This document shows positions 1-9,339 of a DNA stretch of 64,000 nt, piece by piece. The stretch's first letter is position 1; every line of letters starts with the position of its first letter. The position numbers and the translations under genes were made by a program. The notes under the pieces were generated by a model, which did no database searches, was not told the DNA's origin, and worked only from the letters and a program-made list of their open reading frames with translations. The DNA comes from Sciurus carolinensis (Eukaryota; Chordata; Mammalia; Rodentia; Sciuridae), in assembly GCF_902686445.1 (NCBI RefSeq), contig NC_062213.1, forward strand, positions 58,437,491-58,501,490, written 5' to 3'.

Positions 1-465
1 GGTCTAGCATCTAGCAATGATTTGACATTTAAAAATGGTATCTCAGAAATGGAATAGAATAATTTAATCAACTCCGTACTCAACCTGACACTAAAGCTGA
101 AAATCCAAATGAAAGTCAGAGCCTCCTGCCAATACTGTTCAGGAAAACCATCCCTGACTGGAAGCCTGAGTGAAACTTAAAGAGAATCTATTTTGATAAG
201 GTATAATCAGTTCAAATGAAAGAACAAGGGTAGCAAATTTGTTTTGTCCTATGAATCTGCATGGCTCAACCTGCCACAGGAGAAGTAAAGGTGCAGATGT
301 CTGCCCTCCATGACAAAATTCATGTATCAAAGAAAAACGATTTCATGAAAATTGTGGGGCTGCTCTTTTGCTTTGTAAAATGGCATTGCAGGAAATCCTC
401 AAATTCAAATGAATTATATCACAAATCTGTATTCAGAAATGAGTTGACAGGGAATAAGTTAGAAT
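1..465. other. Unassigned non-coding sequence
   Basis: No repeat family, coding exon or RNA gene is recognised. Short open frames on both strands have no familiar motifs and run into the adjacent simple repeat. Confidence 0.5.
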
Positions 466-467
466 TT

Positions 468-523
468 TTCCTCCTTCCTCTCTCCCTCCCTCCCTCCCTC
501 CCTTCCTTCCTTCCTTCCTTCCT
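468..523 (+). repeat. Pyrimidine microsatellite (CCCT)n/(CCTT)n
   Basis: About 55 bases of pure pyrimidine: CCCT units followed by CCTT units. It is a simple repeat, not coding. Confidence 0.9.
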
Positions 524-1189
524 ATATTCCCACATTTCTAACTCCCCTCCCACCTCAAAAGACAATGCAATATGCTATCGGTGTGCTTGTGATGTTGTAG
601 GATTGCATTGATGTTTTTTAATTTGGGGGGGACGGGGACTCTGGTGGGAGAGACACTTGTGGTGCTTTCCTAGATCAACCTGAGAACATTTAGTGGGAAA
701 AGAAAGGGAAGAGGAGAGGGAAATATCAGGGAGAGAGATTTTAGAAACCAGAATATCTCTGCTAAACATGTCATGAAAGGCTACAATTCTACATTTTTTA
801 AAGTAAATGCATATTTCAATTTCCCTCACCAAATCATGATCTCAGTAAGGGCACAGCTCAAGTCTGTGTCGCTTTCCTGATGAAATGCCAGTGAAGAGCA
901 TATCGCCCTGCCTACACTAAGTGTTCAATGAATATTTCTTGAGTTAATGAAATGAAGTATGGACAAGAGAAAAAAATAGAGAAGTTGAATTTCTGTCCCC
1001 TCCAAGAAGTTTCTGAGGATCAGAGCTAGAGTATATTATTCCAGAAAAGGAACATTTCTCACTAGGAGAACAAGATTAATCTTAATCTAGAACCATGTTG
1101 AACTAGGTTGCAGAAGTAGTGAGACACAACAGCAAATGTGCATCCCTGGCCAGTAGAGTACCATGTGGGCAGCAGTGTCTCTAATATAC
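524..1189. other. Unassigned sequence with a possible L2 end
   Basis: Mostly unrecognised. At about 880-960 a stretch resembles the L2 3' end (interval wording plus a TTCAATGAATATT-like motif and a GAGTTAATGAAATGAA tail), but it is too short to be sure. A G-run lies at 626-632. Confidence 0.35.
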
Positions 1190-1228
1190 AGTGTGTGCAT
1201 GTGTGTTGTGTGTGTGTGTGTGTGTATA
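1190..1228 (+). repeat. (TG)n microsatellite
   Basis: Interrupted TG dinucleotide run, about 18 units with one TT interruption and a TATACATG end. Confidence 0.9.
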
Positions 1229-1663
1229 CATGCCATCATATCCAACATTCTCAAAGAATATAATGTCATCCTGTGGTTCTCAATTCATGAGTAGTTACTC
1301 CTCAGTGGTGACGATATCATTAATACATTTTTTAAAAAGCAAAATACAGCAGTCTCCCCTTATCTGTGCTTTTGCTTTTCAAGTTTCTGTTACCTGTGGT
1401 CAACTATGATTTGAAAATATGAAATGGAAAATCAAGCAAGAAACAATTCATTTGTTTTAAACTGCACACAGTTTTCAGCATCCCAGTGAAATCTCTCTTT
1501 TTCACACACCATCCCACCCAGGATATGAATCATCCCTTCAGTGTATCCATTACTTATAGTATGTCGAGTCAGTCATATCATAGCTGTCTTGGTCATCAGA
1601 TTAACTGTAGCAGTATCACGGCATTTGGGTTCAAGTAACATTTATTTTACTTAAGAATAGTCC

Positions 1664-1865
1664 TGCCAGGAGCAGTGGTGCACATTTCACTTGTAATCCA
1701 AGCAGATCAGGAGGCTGAGGCAGGAGGATCACAAGTTCAAAGGCAGTCTCTGAAACTTATTGAGACTCTAGACAACTTAGTGAGACCCTGTCTCAAAATA
1801 AATGATAAAAAGGTTGGGAGTGTGGTTCAATGGTTATGTGTCCCTGAGTTCAATTCCTGTCAGAA
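1664..1865 (+). mobile_element. Squirrel-type B1/ID composite SINE
   Basis: The left half is 7SL-like (GCAGTGGTGCACA, GGAGGCTGAGGCAGGAGG). The right half is ID-like (GTGTGGTTCAATGG, GAGTTCAATTCC). It is flanked by an 11-base target-site duplication with two mismatches, AAGAATAGTCC at 1653-1663 and AAGCACAGTCC at 2150-2160, so the following polypurine tract is its expanded tail. It is not expected to be transcribed as a functional RNA. Confidence 0.9.
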
Positions 1866-1908
1866 GAAAAGAAAGAAAGAAAAAGAAAGAAAGAAAGAAA
1901 GAAAGAAA

Positions 1909-1955
<47 letters not shown>

Positions 1956-2023
1956 GAGGGGGGAGGGAGGGAGGGAAGGGAAGGAGGGAGGGAGGGAGGA
2001 AGAGAGAGAGAGAGAGAGAGAAG

Positions 2024-2094
<71 letters not shown>

Positions 2095-2149
2095 GGAAGG
2101 AAGGAAGGAAGGGGAAGGGAAAGGGAAGGGAAGGGCAGGGAAGGGAAGA
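1862..2149 (+). repeat. Long polypurine tract (GAAA)n/(GGGA)n/(GA)n, expanded SINE tail
   Basis: Nearly 290 bases of almost pure purine on the plus strand, in blocks: GAAA units, a GGGA-rich block, a GA block, a second long GAAA block, then AAGG/GGGAA units. The target-site duplication lies after it, so it belongs to the SINE tail. All three frames translate as Lys/Arg/Glu-rich low complexity, which explains the 122-184 residue open frames here. Mirror symmetry suggests possible triplex formation (inference). Confidence 0.93.
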
Positions 2150-2570
2150 AAGCACAGTCCCAAAGTGTAAGAATAGTGGTGTTGGCTATTCAGATATGGC
2201 AAAGGGAACCCATAAAGTATTTCCTGTAAGTGAAAAGCTTAAAGAACTATAAGATAAGTTGAGAGAGAGAGAAAGAGAGAAACCACATTTATATAACTTG
2301 CATTATATTGTTAAATTAATTATTTATTTTATTATTTCTATTAATCTCTTATGGTGTCTAAACTGTGAATTAAACTTTATCACAGGTGTGTATATACAGG
2401 AAAAAATGTAGCTCACAGAGGGTTCAGTACTATTCACAGTTTTAATCATTGGAACATATGATGGTCCATGGATTAGCAGTGTGTGGGAAGGAGCGGCTAC
2501 TGTAGTCTAGAAGAAAATACAAATGCATAAGCTGGAAAAAGAAAATATCTGAATTCACTGACAAGTACTG

Positions 2571-3151
2571 TATGTGACAGGTTGACAGATTTGGCTTCAT
2601 GGGAATGTTATAGGCCAGGTTATATGGGCAATGGCTAAACAGACTTCATTTTACCTTGAGTCTCCATGTTATGTAGGAAATACTTCTCCCATGGGAACAT
2701 CCCACCTCTGTACCCATCAACAGTTGCTTAGCATGACATATTTGGCAACACAAAATGGCAATTCTTATATAACGAAAAATTGTCCTCTTTTTGATTCCTA
2801 TTTTTCCTAAACAATGCACCATGTCAACAGTGATGTCAGTAGTGATTGTCTAGATGTTAGTCACCATTCTTTAATTTGTACCTAAGTAAGGTCATTTTGA
2901 CCCACTTCCCCTTCTGCTTATAATTTTAGATCTCATGATGTTAGTGTATAGTTCTGAATCATGGCAAGACACTTATGATTGGTGTACTGACATATGGTAT
3001 CAAAACCCCTGCAACCCTATGGTTGGGTCTGATCTCCCAATAGCCATTTTGGGGACATTGTGTGAGACAGTCAGCTGGCTGGCTAATAAAGACTCTCAAA
3101 TTTGGACTTCTCAGTGGTGATCAGTCTGTTCTTAAGTTGCACCCCATAACA
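2571..3151 (+). mobile_element. Probable solo LTR of an endogenous retrovirus
   Basis: A ~580-base block that begins near TGTGACAGG (2573) and ends CACCCCATAACA, with TATATAA at about 2767, a late AATAAA (3085) and a T/G-rich end. This is the order of U3, R and U5 in an LTR. The 61-residue open frame at 2935-3120 lies inside it and looks fortuitous. I saw no clean target-site duplication and no internal retroviral sequence beside it. The class (ERV1 or ERVK) is not decided. Confidence 0.55.
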
Positions 3152-3204
3152 TTTAAAGTCTTATTACTTTACATATGGAATGCTGATGTCCCTTGCAGAT
3201 GAGC

Positions 3205-4165
3205 ACAGTGTCTTTATTGTATTTTATTACATTTAGTTTTATCCATCTAGCTTTGATCTTTTTGTTCAAGATTGCTTTGTCTACTCAATGTCTTTTGTGG
3301 CTCCATAAAATTTTAGTACTGTTTTTCTTATTCACATGAAAAATTATATTAGAATTTTGATAGGGTTTGCATTGAATCTGAAGACCACTTAGGATAGTAT
3401 AAACATTTCAACAATATTAATTCTTCCAATCCATGAACACAGGATCTCTCCATTTATTTGTATCTACCTTAATTTCTTTCATCAATATTTTATGGTGTTC
3501 ATTTTATAGATCTTTCATCCCTTTGTTAAACTTATTCCTAAATGTTTTATTTAACTTTGACGTTAGGGATTGAACCCAGGGGTGGTGCTTCACCACTACC
3601 ACTAAGCCACATCCCCAGGCCCTGACATTTTTTTCTTTTTTTAGAGACAGAGTCTCCCTAAGTTGCTGAAGCTGGCTTTGAATTTGGAAACCTCCTGCCT
3701 CAGCCTCCACGCCTCTGGGATTACAGGCCTGTGCCACTGCACCTGACTCTAAATATTTTATTCTCTGAAGGCATCGTAACTGGGATATTTTTAGTTTATT
3801 TTTCAGATAGCATGCTGTTAATGGATAAAAACAACAGATTTCTAATGTTAACTTTTTATCTTATAATTTCACTGAGTACATTTATTATCTGTAACAGTTT
3901 TTTTAATAGCATCTTTAGGATTTTTCTATATATAAGACCATGTCATTAACAAACTAGTTTACTTCCTTTATGATTTGGATGCTTTTTAAAATTCTTGCCT
4001 AATTGCTCTGGCTAAGACTTCCAGCACTGTATTGAATGAAAGTAATGAGTTTGGGCACACTTGTCCTCCTGTTCCTGATCTTAGAAGAAAAGCTTTAAGC
4101 TTTTCACCATTGATTATTTGTGGGTGTGTCACATATGGCTATCATTAAGTTAAAATACAGTCCTT
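3205..4165 (-). mobile_element. Old L1 ORF2 fragment (RT region), minus strand
   Basis: Read on the minus strand it matches the L1 ORF2 reverse-transcriptase region. The plus-strand wording 'cattgaatctgaagacca' and 'aattcttccaatccatga' is characteristic of antisense L1. It is interrupted by a minus-strand SINE (3560-3750) and carries many stops. It may be the inverted half of the L1 whose sense 3' end lies at 4590-5250. Confidence 0.8.
3560..3750 (-). mobile_element. B1/ID composite SINE, minus strand
   Basis: Plus-strand reading shows the reverse complement of the composite SINE: ID part first (GGGATTGAACCCAGGGGTGG, GCCACATCCCCAGG), then the 7SL-like part (CTGCCTCAGCCTCC, GGGATTACAGGCCTG). 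It sits inside an L1 fragment and is therefore younger than it. The 77-residue minus-strand frame here is only a SINE translation. Confidence 0.9.
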
Positions 4166-4267
4166 CTACACTTAATTTATGGACAGTTTTTGTCAAGAAA
4201 AATTGTTTAATTTTAATTCTTCTTCTAAGTATATACATTCACAGAAAATGAAATAAATTTGTCAAAA
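4166..4267. other. L1 remnant or flank, unassigned
   Basis: Short AT-rich joint between the older antisense L1 and the inverted young L1. No target-site duplication could be fixed. Confidence 0.3.
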
Positions 4268-4269
4268 AG

Positions 4270-4505
4270 ACATTGGTTGTGCACAATGTAGATTCATACC
4301 ATTCATGTAATCATACATGTATACAGGGTAATGGTGTCTCTCTCATCCAACCATTTTTCATACCCCTGCCCTCTCATTTCCCTCTACATAATCGAAAGTC
4401 CCTCCATTCTTCTCACATCATGCACAACCATAGAAACAAAAACTTGTACCCCATTTGTCTACAATGAATCAAAATGCAGTCAGTAAAAGTAAAAAAAAAA
4501 AAAAG
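4270..4505 (+). mobile_element. L1 3' end with 5' inversion (twin-primed)
   Basis: Two L1 3'-UTR segments face opposite ways. From 4272 to about 4415 the sequence is antisense (GGTTGTGCACAATGTAG through CTCCATTCTTCTC). From about 4417 it is sense (CATGCACAACCATAG through AATCAAAATGCAGTC) and ends in poly-A at 4490-4504. The inner ends overlap by about ten bases (GCACAACC and its complement), the signature of twin priming. The same 3'-UTR family appears antisense at 29645 and 56645. Confidence 0.85.
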
Positions 4506-4513
4506 TAAAATAA

Positions 4514-4551
4514 AATGAAGGCACACATAAATAATGAAGGCACACATAAAT
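4514..4551 (+). repeat. 19-base tandem duplication
   Basis: Two exact copies of AATGAAGGCACACATAAAT, at 4514-4532 and 4533-4551, just after the L1 poly-A tail. Confidence 0.9.
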
Positions 4552-4589
4552 ACAATAACATTATTAAAAATAATAAGAGAGAGAGAAAA

Positions 4590-5250
4590 AGATATTGGTA
4601 CTTGCAGATTCAGTACAGCATTATTCACAATAGCCAGTACATGGAATAAACCTTAGTGTCTGTTGATAGACGAATGGGTAAAGAAAATATTCTACTAGTC
4701 ACATTCAAGAAGAACAAAATTCTGTCCTTTGCAGTAATGTGAATGAACCTGATGGATATTAAGCTAAGTGAAGTATGTCAGGTACAGAAAGGGGCATGAT
4801 CTCTCTTTCATGTGGAATCCAAAAAAGTTAAAACTCATGAAAGTAGTGAATAAAACAGTGATTGCCAGAAGGTAGGGCATGGAGAAATGGGGAAATGTTC
4901 AATAGTACGAATTTTCAATTCTGCAGTATAAATACCTTTTGGAGCTAGATTTGGGGGCACACACCTGTAATCCCAGCAGCTCTGGAGGCTGAGACAGGAG
5001 CATCGTGAGTTCAAAGCCAGCCACAGCAAAAGTGAGGCACTAAGCAATTCAGTGAGACCCTGTCTCTAAATAAAATGCAAAATAGGGCCAGGGACGTGTG
5101 GCTCAGTGGTTGAGTGCTTCTGAGTTCAATCCTTGGTAACAATAAACAAATAAATACATACATTTGGGGGTTTTAATGTACTTTATGGTGACTCTAGTTA
5201 ACAATACAATATTGCATATTTGAATTTTGCTGAGCAGACCTTAACTTTTT
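4590..5250 (+). mobile_element. Old L1 (L1M-type) 3' end, plus strand
   Basis: Sense ORF2 C-terminal and 3'-UTR wording: GCATTATTCACAATAGCCAG at 4618, AAGCTAAGTGAAGTATGTCAGG near 4760 and GTGACTCTAGTTAACAATA near 5189. A SINE splits it at 4940-5155. It is decayed, with no open frame. Confidence 0.82.
4940..5155 (+). mobile_element. B1/ID composite SINE, plus strand
   Basis: Well preserved composite: CACACCTGTAATCCCAGCAG, GGAGGCTGAGACAGGAGC and GTTCAAAGCCAGCC, then ID-like GTGGCTCAGTGGTTGAGTGC and an A-rich AAATA tail. It lies inside the old L1 3' end. Confidence 0.93.
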
Positions 5251-5583
5251 TCACCTAAATAGAAAACTAACCATGTGAAATGATGGGTCTGTTAATTACC
5301 TCAGTTTTCACAACTTTTTCATAATGTATGTTATCTCAAAGCATCTTTGTATAATGCAAATATATATATATTTACCACATACCTCATACCTCAATGAAGG
5401 TGGAAAAGCTTTTTAAAAAATATTTGTTTCTTGAAATTGAGGAAGTCATTGTTTTAAAGAAAGCTGTGCCTGAACAGTTAAGAATTAGAAAAATTTTAGA
5501 GAAATTGGTAACAAGTTAACATAGCAAGTATTTTCAAATTAAGTGAATATAATCCATCAATTAGTCTAACTTTCTGTGGTGGA

Positions 5584-5797
5584 CTTTTTTTTGAGGAGTG
5601 TTCGGAGATTGAATTCAGGGGTACTCAACCACTGAGCCACATCCCCAGTCCCATTTTGTATTTCATTTAGAGACAGGGTCTCACTGAATTGTTTAGGGCC
5701 TCACTTTTGCTGGACTGGCTTTGAACTCATGATACTCCTGCCTCAGCCTCTTGAGCCACTGGGATTATAGGCATGTGTCACCTGCCAAGCTGGACTA
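5584..5797 (-). mobile_element. B1/ID composite SINE, minus strand
   Basis: Begins with a poly-T tail, then the ID part (GCCACATCCCCAGTCCC) and the 7SL-like part (CTGCCTCAGCCTCTTGAG, GGGATTATAGGCATGTG). Apart from small changes it is a full-length copy. Confidence 0.93.
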
Positions 5798-6390
5798 TCT
5801 TGAAATGAATTTGTAATGAATTTGTAAAATGAGTTTTTGATTGTAGAGAAAAGAACGGGAAAGGAATATGTGATATTATGCAACTATGTTGAATATTTGA
5901 GATACTTCTTTGGTTTCTGACAAGTCATAAATAAATAAGAAAGAATTTAAGCACACACTTTCAGAGAAGCCACCAGACATTACTGCTTAGAGCTATCTGA
6001 GTTTTTGATGTCATAATGACATAACCAGAGCTGTGCTCACCACTATGGCTAAAGATTTGACTCAAGCAGAAAATCAGGGTGAGTTGAAGGAATTCCATCC
6101 ACACCCCTGGATGTGAGACAAGTGGTATCCCCTGAGAGCTCCCTAGCTAAACAAATCTAGATTTGGAAAAATTACTGTTATAATTTTCTTTGAGAAATAC
6201 TATAGTTGTGAATAAGATTTTACATAGGGTCATACACTGATTACATGTTTAAATGTTATCCACTGATTAGATGTTTAAATGTTACCAATCACAAACATAT
6301 AGCATATAAAATTTTAAGTGTAACATTGTTGAAAAAAATGTGAGCTATAAAACTCACCTGTCATACCTATGAGAAAACTGGCTGGCAACA
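5798..6390. other. Unassigned sequence with a 26-base tandem duplication
   Basis: No repeat family recognised. A tandem duplication of about 26 bases with three differences covers 6235-6260 and 6261-6286 (CACTGATTACATGTTTAAAT versus CACTGATTAGATGTTTAAAT). Confidence 0.5.
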
Positions 6391-6397
6391 TAAAAAG

Positions 6398-6820
6398 ACT
6401 TTGTTATGAGTTAAATTCTCCCTCCTAAAGAAATTGTACCTCTAAAAGATACACTGGAGTCCTAATCACTAGTATTGTAGAATTTCATCTTATTTGGAGA
6501 TTAGGCCTACAGACTCAATTCAGTTAAAATGAAGTCTTAATCCCTTACATGATCTGTCCTTATGAAAAGGGAACATTTTGAGTGCCATGAGACACTCACA
6601 CAGGAGACTATCATGTGAAGATAGTACTCGTGCTTCCAGAAGTCAGGGAACTCACAGAAGCTGGGAAAACCCAAATAAATTCTTCCCTGGACAATCATGA
6701 CTTAACTGACACCTTTATTTCAACTTCTGACCCCCAGAATGGTGAGATAATACATTTCTAATCTTCTAAGCTACCCAGTTTGTGGTATTTGGTTATAGCA
6801 ACTCCAGAATCTAACAGACA
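6398..6820 (+). mobile_element. MaLR (MLT1-like) LTR, plus strand
   Basis: It matches the remembered MLT1/ERVL-MaLR LTR layout: TGTTATGAGTTAAATTCTCC at the start, GAGTCCTAATCACTAGTATT, TTATTTGGAGATTAGGC, a 'cttatgaaaaggg' block, 'gacacctttatttcaact' and an end reading CCCAGTTTGTGGTATTTGG through AGCAACTCCAGAATCTAACAGACA. It is heavily diverged and has no internal region, so it is a solo LTR. It carries no coding capacity. Confidence 0.75.
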
Positions 6821-8185
6821 TCAGTTCATTATATCCTGAATTAGAATATATTACAATCAAGAAAGTGGTTTCTCCTCAAGGTAACTGAATTCTGATGAAA
6901 TATTGACGTCATAAGCACTGGTATTCCAACTCAAACCTTAAAACTGACAGTTGATATCACTTTTCTAATAGATTATAATATCTGAATGAAATTGAAAAAC
7001 GTTAGATGTTCTGAGCTTTCAGATGGTCTCTTAGACACTGTGTCAACTGGCTAGCTGAATGACGAACTGCAGGGTTTGGTTTTCAATGGAATGTTGTGGT
7101 GACCAAGATTTAAATTATAATTCCTAATTTTTTTTAAATAGAAGAGTTATGTATATTAAAAAATATTCCAAACTGTTGCCACTGCACATGATTTAGAACT
7201 TATTTTTAAGTAACTTGTTTTCCTGACTTTTAGAGAGTGTTTATATTTGTCTTATTTAATCAGCACATGGCTTATTCCATGTCTGGCTAGCAAAGTTTAT
7301 GTAATAAGATATTTTGTGGAATGGAAGTTAGGTTTGCTGTGTGTTACTCAGCCTACCATTAAGTCCTCTGGAGTGTGTTGAGCTAAGACAAATGTATTAT
7401 AATTTATATCATTACTAATCTATAGTTGTTATTTCTTTAGGCAACAAAAGAGCAAACATATTTACTTTTTATGACTTAAATGCCAAATTATTTAATCTTT
7501 TAATGTTATTTGCAAAATGTGTGGCCTCGGATGGAAATTTCCACTAACTTTGTTAATAAAGGAGATTTTAACCACTTCTACTCATATATACCAAACCATA
7601 CACAAAATAAGATGATGAATTAGGAAGGAAATGCTGTTAAGAGAATTACTATAAGCATGAGGAAACTATTAGGCCAGAGTTTTCAGTAGTCTAAAATTCC
7701 GAGATTTGATTTTTAAATGATGAAACATCCAATAAGCCAAATGACTCTGCATAAACATGTACATGGAATAAATTATTCTAAATGAAAGCATGGATGTTAT
7801 TTGTTCAGCTGTTTTAGTGGTCGGAACATTAGGAACAAAAGCTATTATTGTTCGATGTATTTTTTCACAGGAAATAGACAGTGGCAAACATACAGTAGTT
7901 CAACACATGAGATCAGAGACATGGTTTTTATAGTAAACCAAGAACAGATGTTGGAACGATTCAAGACCTTTACAGAAATTATTAGTTATGTTTGCCTTTG
8001 AAAGCAAAGAAAGTTTACAGAGACTCACATATCTGATTATATTAAGAAACGGACAGGTTTTCAAATCCAAAAGCTTTAACTCATTCAAGCTAAAAGTTTC
8101 CGCTGCATAAATTCTGAATTTGGTACTCAACACTAGTGAAAATAATTGCATTGGTTCCATGTTACTCTACTTTTTTCCCAAGTGT
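6821..8185. other. Unassigned AT-rich sequence
   Basis: About 1.4 kb without a repeat family I can name. Overlapping short frames on both strands (7669-8160) lack any domain signature. It could be unique sequence or repeats too old to see by eye. Confidence 0.45.
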
Positions 8186-8199
8186 TTTTTTTTTTTAAT

Positions 8200-8280
8200 G
8201 ATATATGTATGTGTGTATGTATATATGTGTGTATGTGTGTGTGTGTGTGTGTGTGTGTATAGACACACACACACATATAA
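8200..8280 (+). repeat. TG repeat followed by its inverse (AC)n
   Basis: TATG/TGTA units lead into a pure TG run (about 8236-8258), a TATAG spacer and an AC run (8263-8275). The TG and AC blocks are reverse complements and could pair as a hairpin. Confidence 0.9.
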
Positions 8281-8644
8281 AACCTGACTGATTGCCTACA
8301 CCTAAACAGATTCATTTACCCAAAATAACATTGAAACATAATTTATCTCTAAGGCAAAAATCACTATTTAATACTAATCACCAAAATAATCAACTCATAG
8401 ATATTAAGAGAAAGAAATTTTCTAACTAGAAGAATATGTTTAAAGTCTGAACTGAAAGCCAACAAGTGATCTTTTCCTTACTTAATAAAGGCCAATATGA
8501 AATAATTTGACCCCATCAGGATCTCTAAGTTGTACGTGGTCACCCCTGACATTCACTGTTCCTCACCTGCTGCAGGATCTCCATCCATTCTTACTCATAC
8601 TCTGTGAAACATCATCACTTGAACACTCGTTATAGACATTTAAG
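8281..8644. other. Unassigned sequence
   Basis: No feature recognised. Confidence 0.4.
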
Positions 8645-9075
8645 GTTTCTTTTTTTTAACTGTATTAAAGAAAATTAAGTATTTATTTTAAATTGGCAGA
8701 TAAAATTGTACACATTCATTGTATACAACCTGCTGCTTCAAAGGTTATATGTACACTGTGGAATGGTTAAATCTAGCTCATTAAAATAGGTATGATTTCT
8801 TTTAGGTATCTTTTTTGTGGTAAGAATATTTAACATTCCCTCTCTTAACATTTTTCACAAATACAATATATCATCATTAACTAGAGTGACTGTGCTGTAA
8901 AATATAAATCTTTTGAATTTATATCCCCAACTAACTGTAACTTTGTCTCCTTGGACAAATGTCTCACCAGCACCTACCCACAACAGCCTCTGGCCACCAC
9001 CATTCCACTCTCCACTCTCTGAGAACTTATTTGTCTTTCTGTGTCTGGCTTATCTCACTTCATGAAATTCCCTCA
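8645..9075 (-). mobile_element. Old L1 (L1M-type) 3' UTR, minus strand
   Basis: Starts with poly-T (8648-8658), then antisense 3'-UTR wording: GTACACTGTGGAATGGTTAA, ATTAACTAGAGTGACTGTGC and the C-rich CCACCACCATTCCACTCTCC. The 69-residue open frame at 8959-9168 is a translation of this block and not a gene. Confidence 0.8.
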
Positions 9076-9339
9076 GTTTCTCTGCCCTCCCCTGTCCTGT
9101 GGCACACCTTGGGCAAAGTATCCTCTGGATTAATAACCTGGTTACATCCAATTCAGTATTTACTCTGACTGTCTCAATACCTCCTATTGTCAATAAAGAA
9201 AATTGCCAACTATGCTGATTAATTTTATTCTGAATGTATTACCTCTAACTTCATATGGGCCCTTGATGAAGCTTAACTACAATTTTTTAATCTCTTCATT
9301 CTCCCAAGGACTATTTCATATTGCTTCCTTCAAGTGAAA

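Larger units (their letters stand above)
1347..2502 (+). mobile_element. Tigger-like (pogo/TcMar) DNA transposon relic, split by a SINE
   Basis: The left end starts CAGCAGTCTCCCCTTATC just after a TA, and the right end finishes GGCTACTG followed by TA, as expected of a Tc1/mariner-pogo element with a TA duplication. Internal sequence matches the remembered Tigger consensus on both sides of an inserted SINE: 'ctgttacctgtggtcaac' at 1389-1406, 'tttattttacttaagaat' at the SINE junction, and 'gatatggcaaagggaacc' at 2193-2210. The right part includes a remnant of the start of the transposase gene (K-R-K-x-S then SDM-like residues, about 2165-2230), which soon hits a stop. The element is non-autonomous and dead. 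Family assignment is confident; subfamily is not. Confidence 0.85.

Noticed and set aside
1675..2229. Open frames of 101-184 codons on both strands
   Set aside because: They translate the SINE and its polypurine tail (Lys/Arg/Glu repeats, or Phe/Leu/Ser on the other strand). No gene.
2935..3120. 61-codon plus-strand frame
   Set aside because: Lies inside the probable LTR near its polyadenylation signal; no motif.
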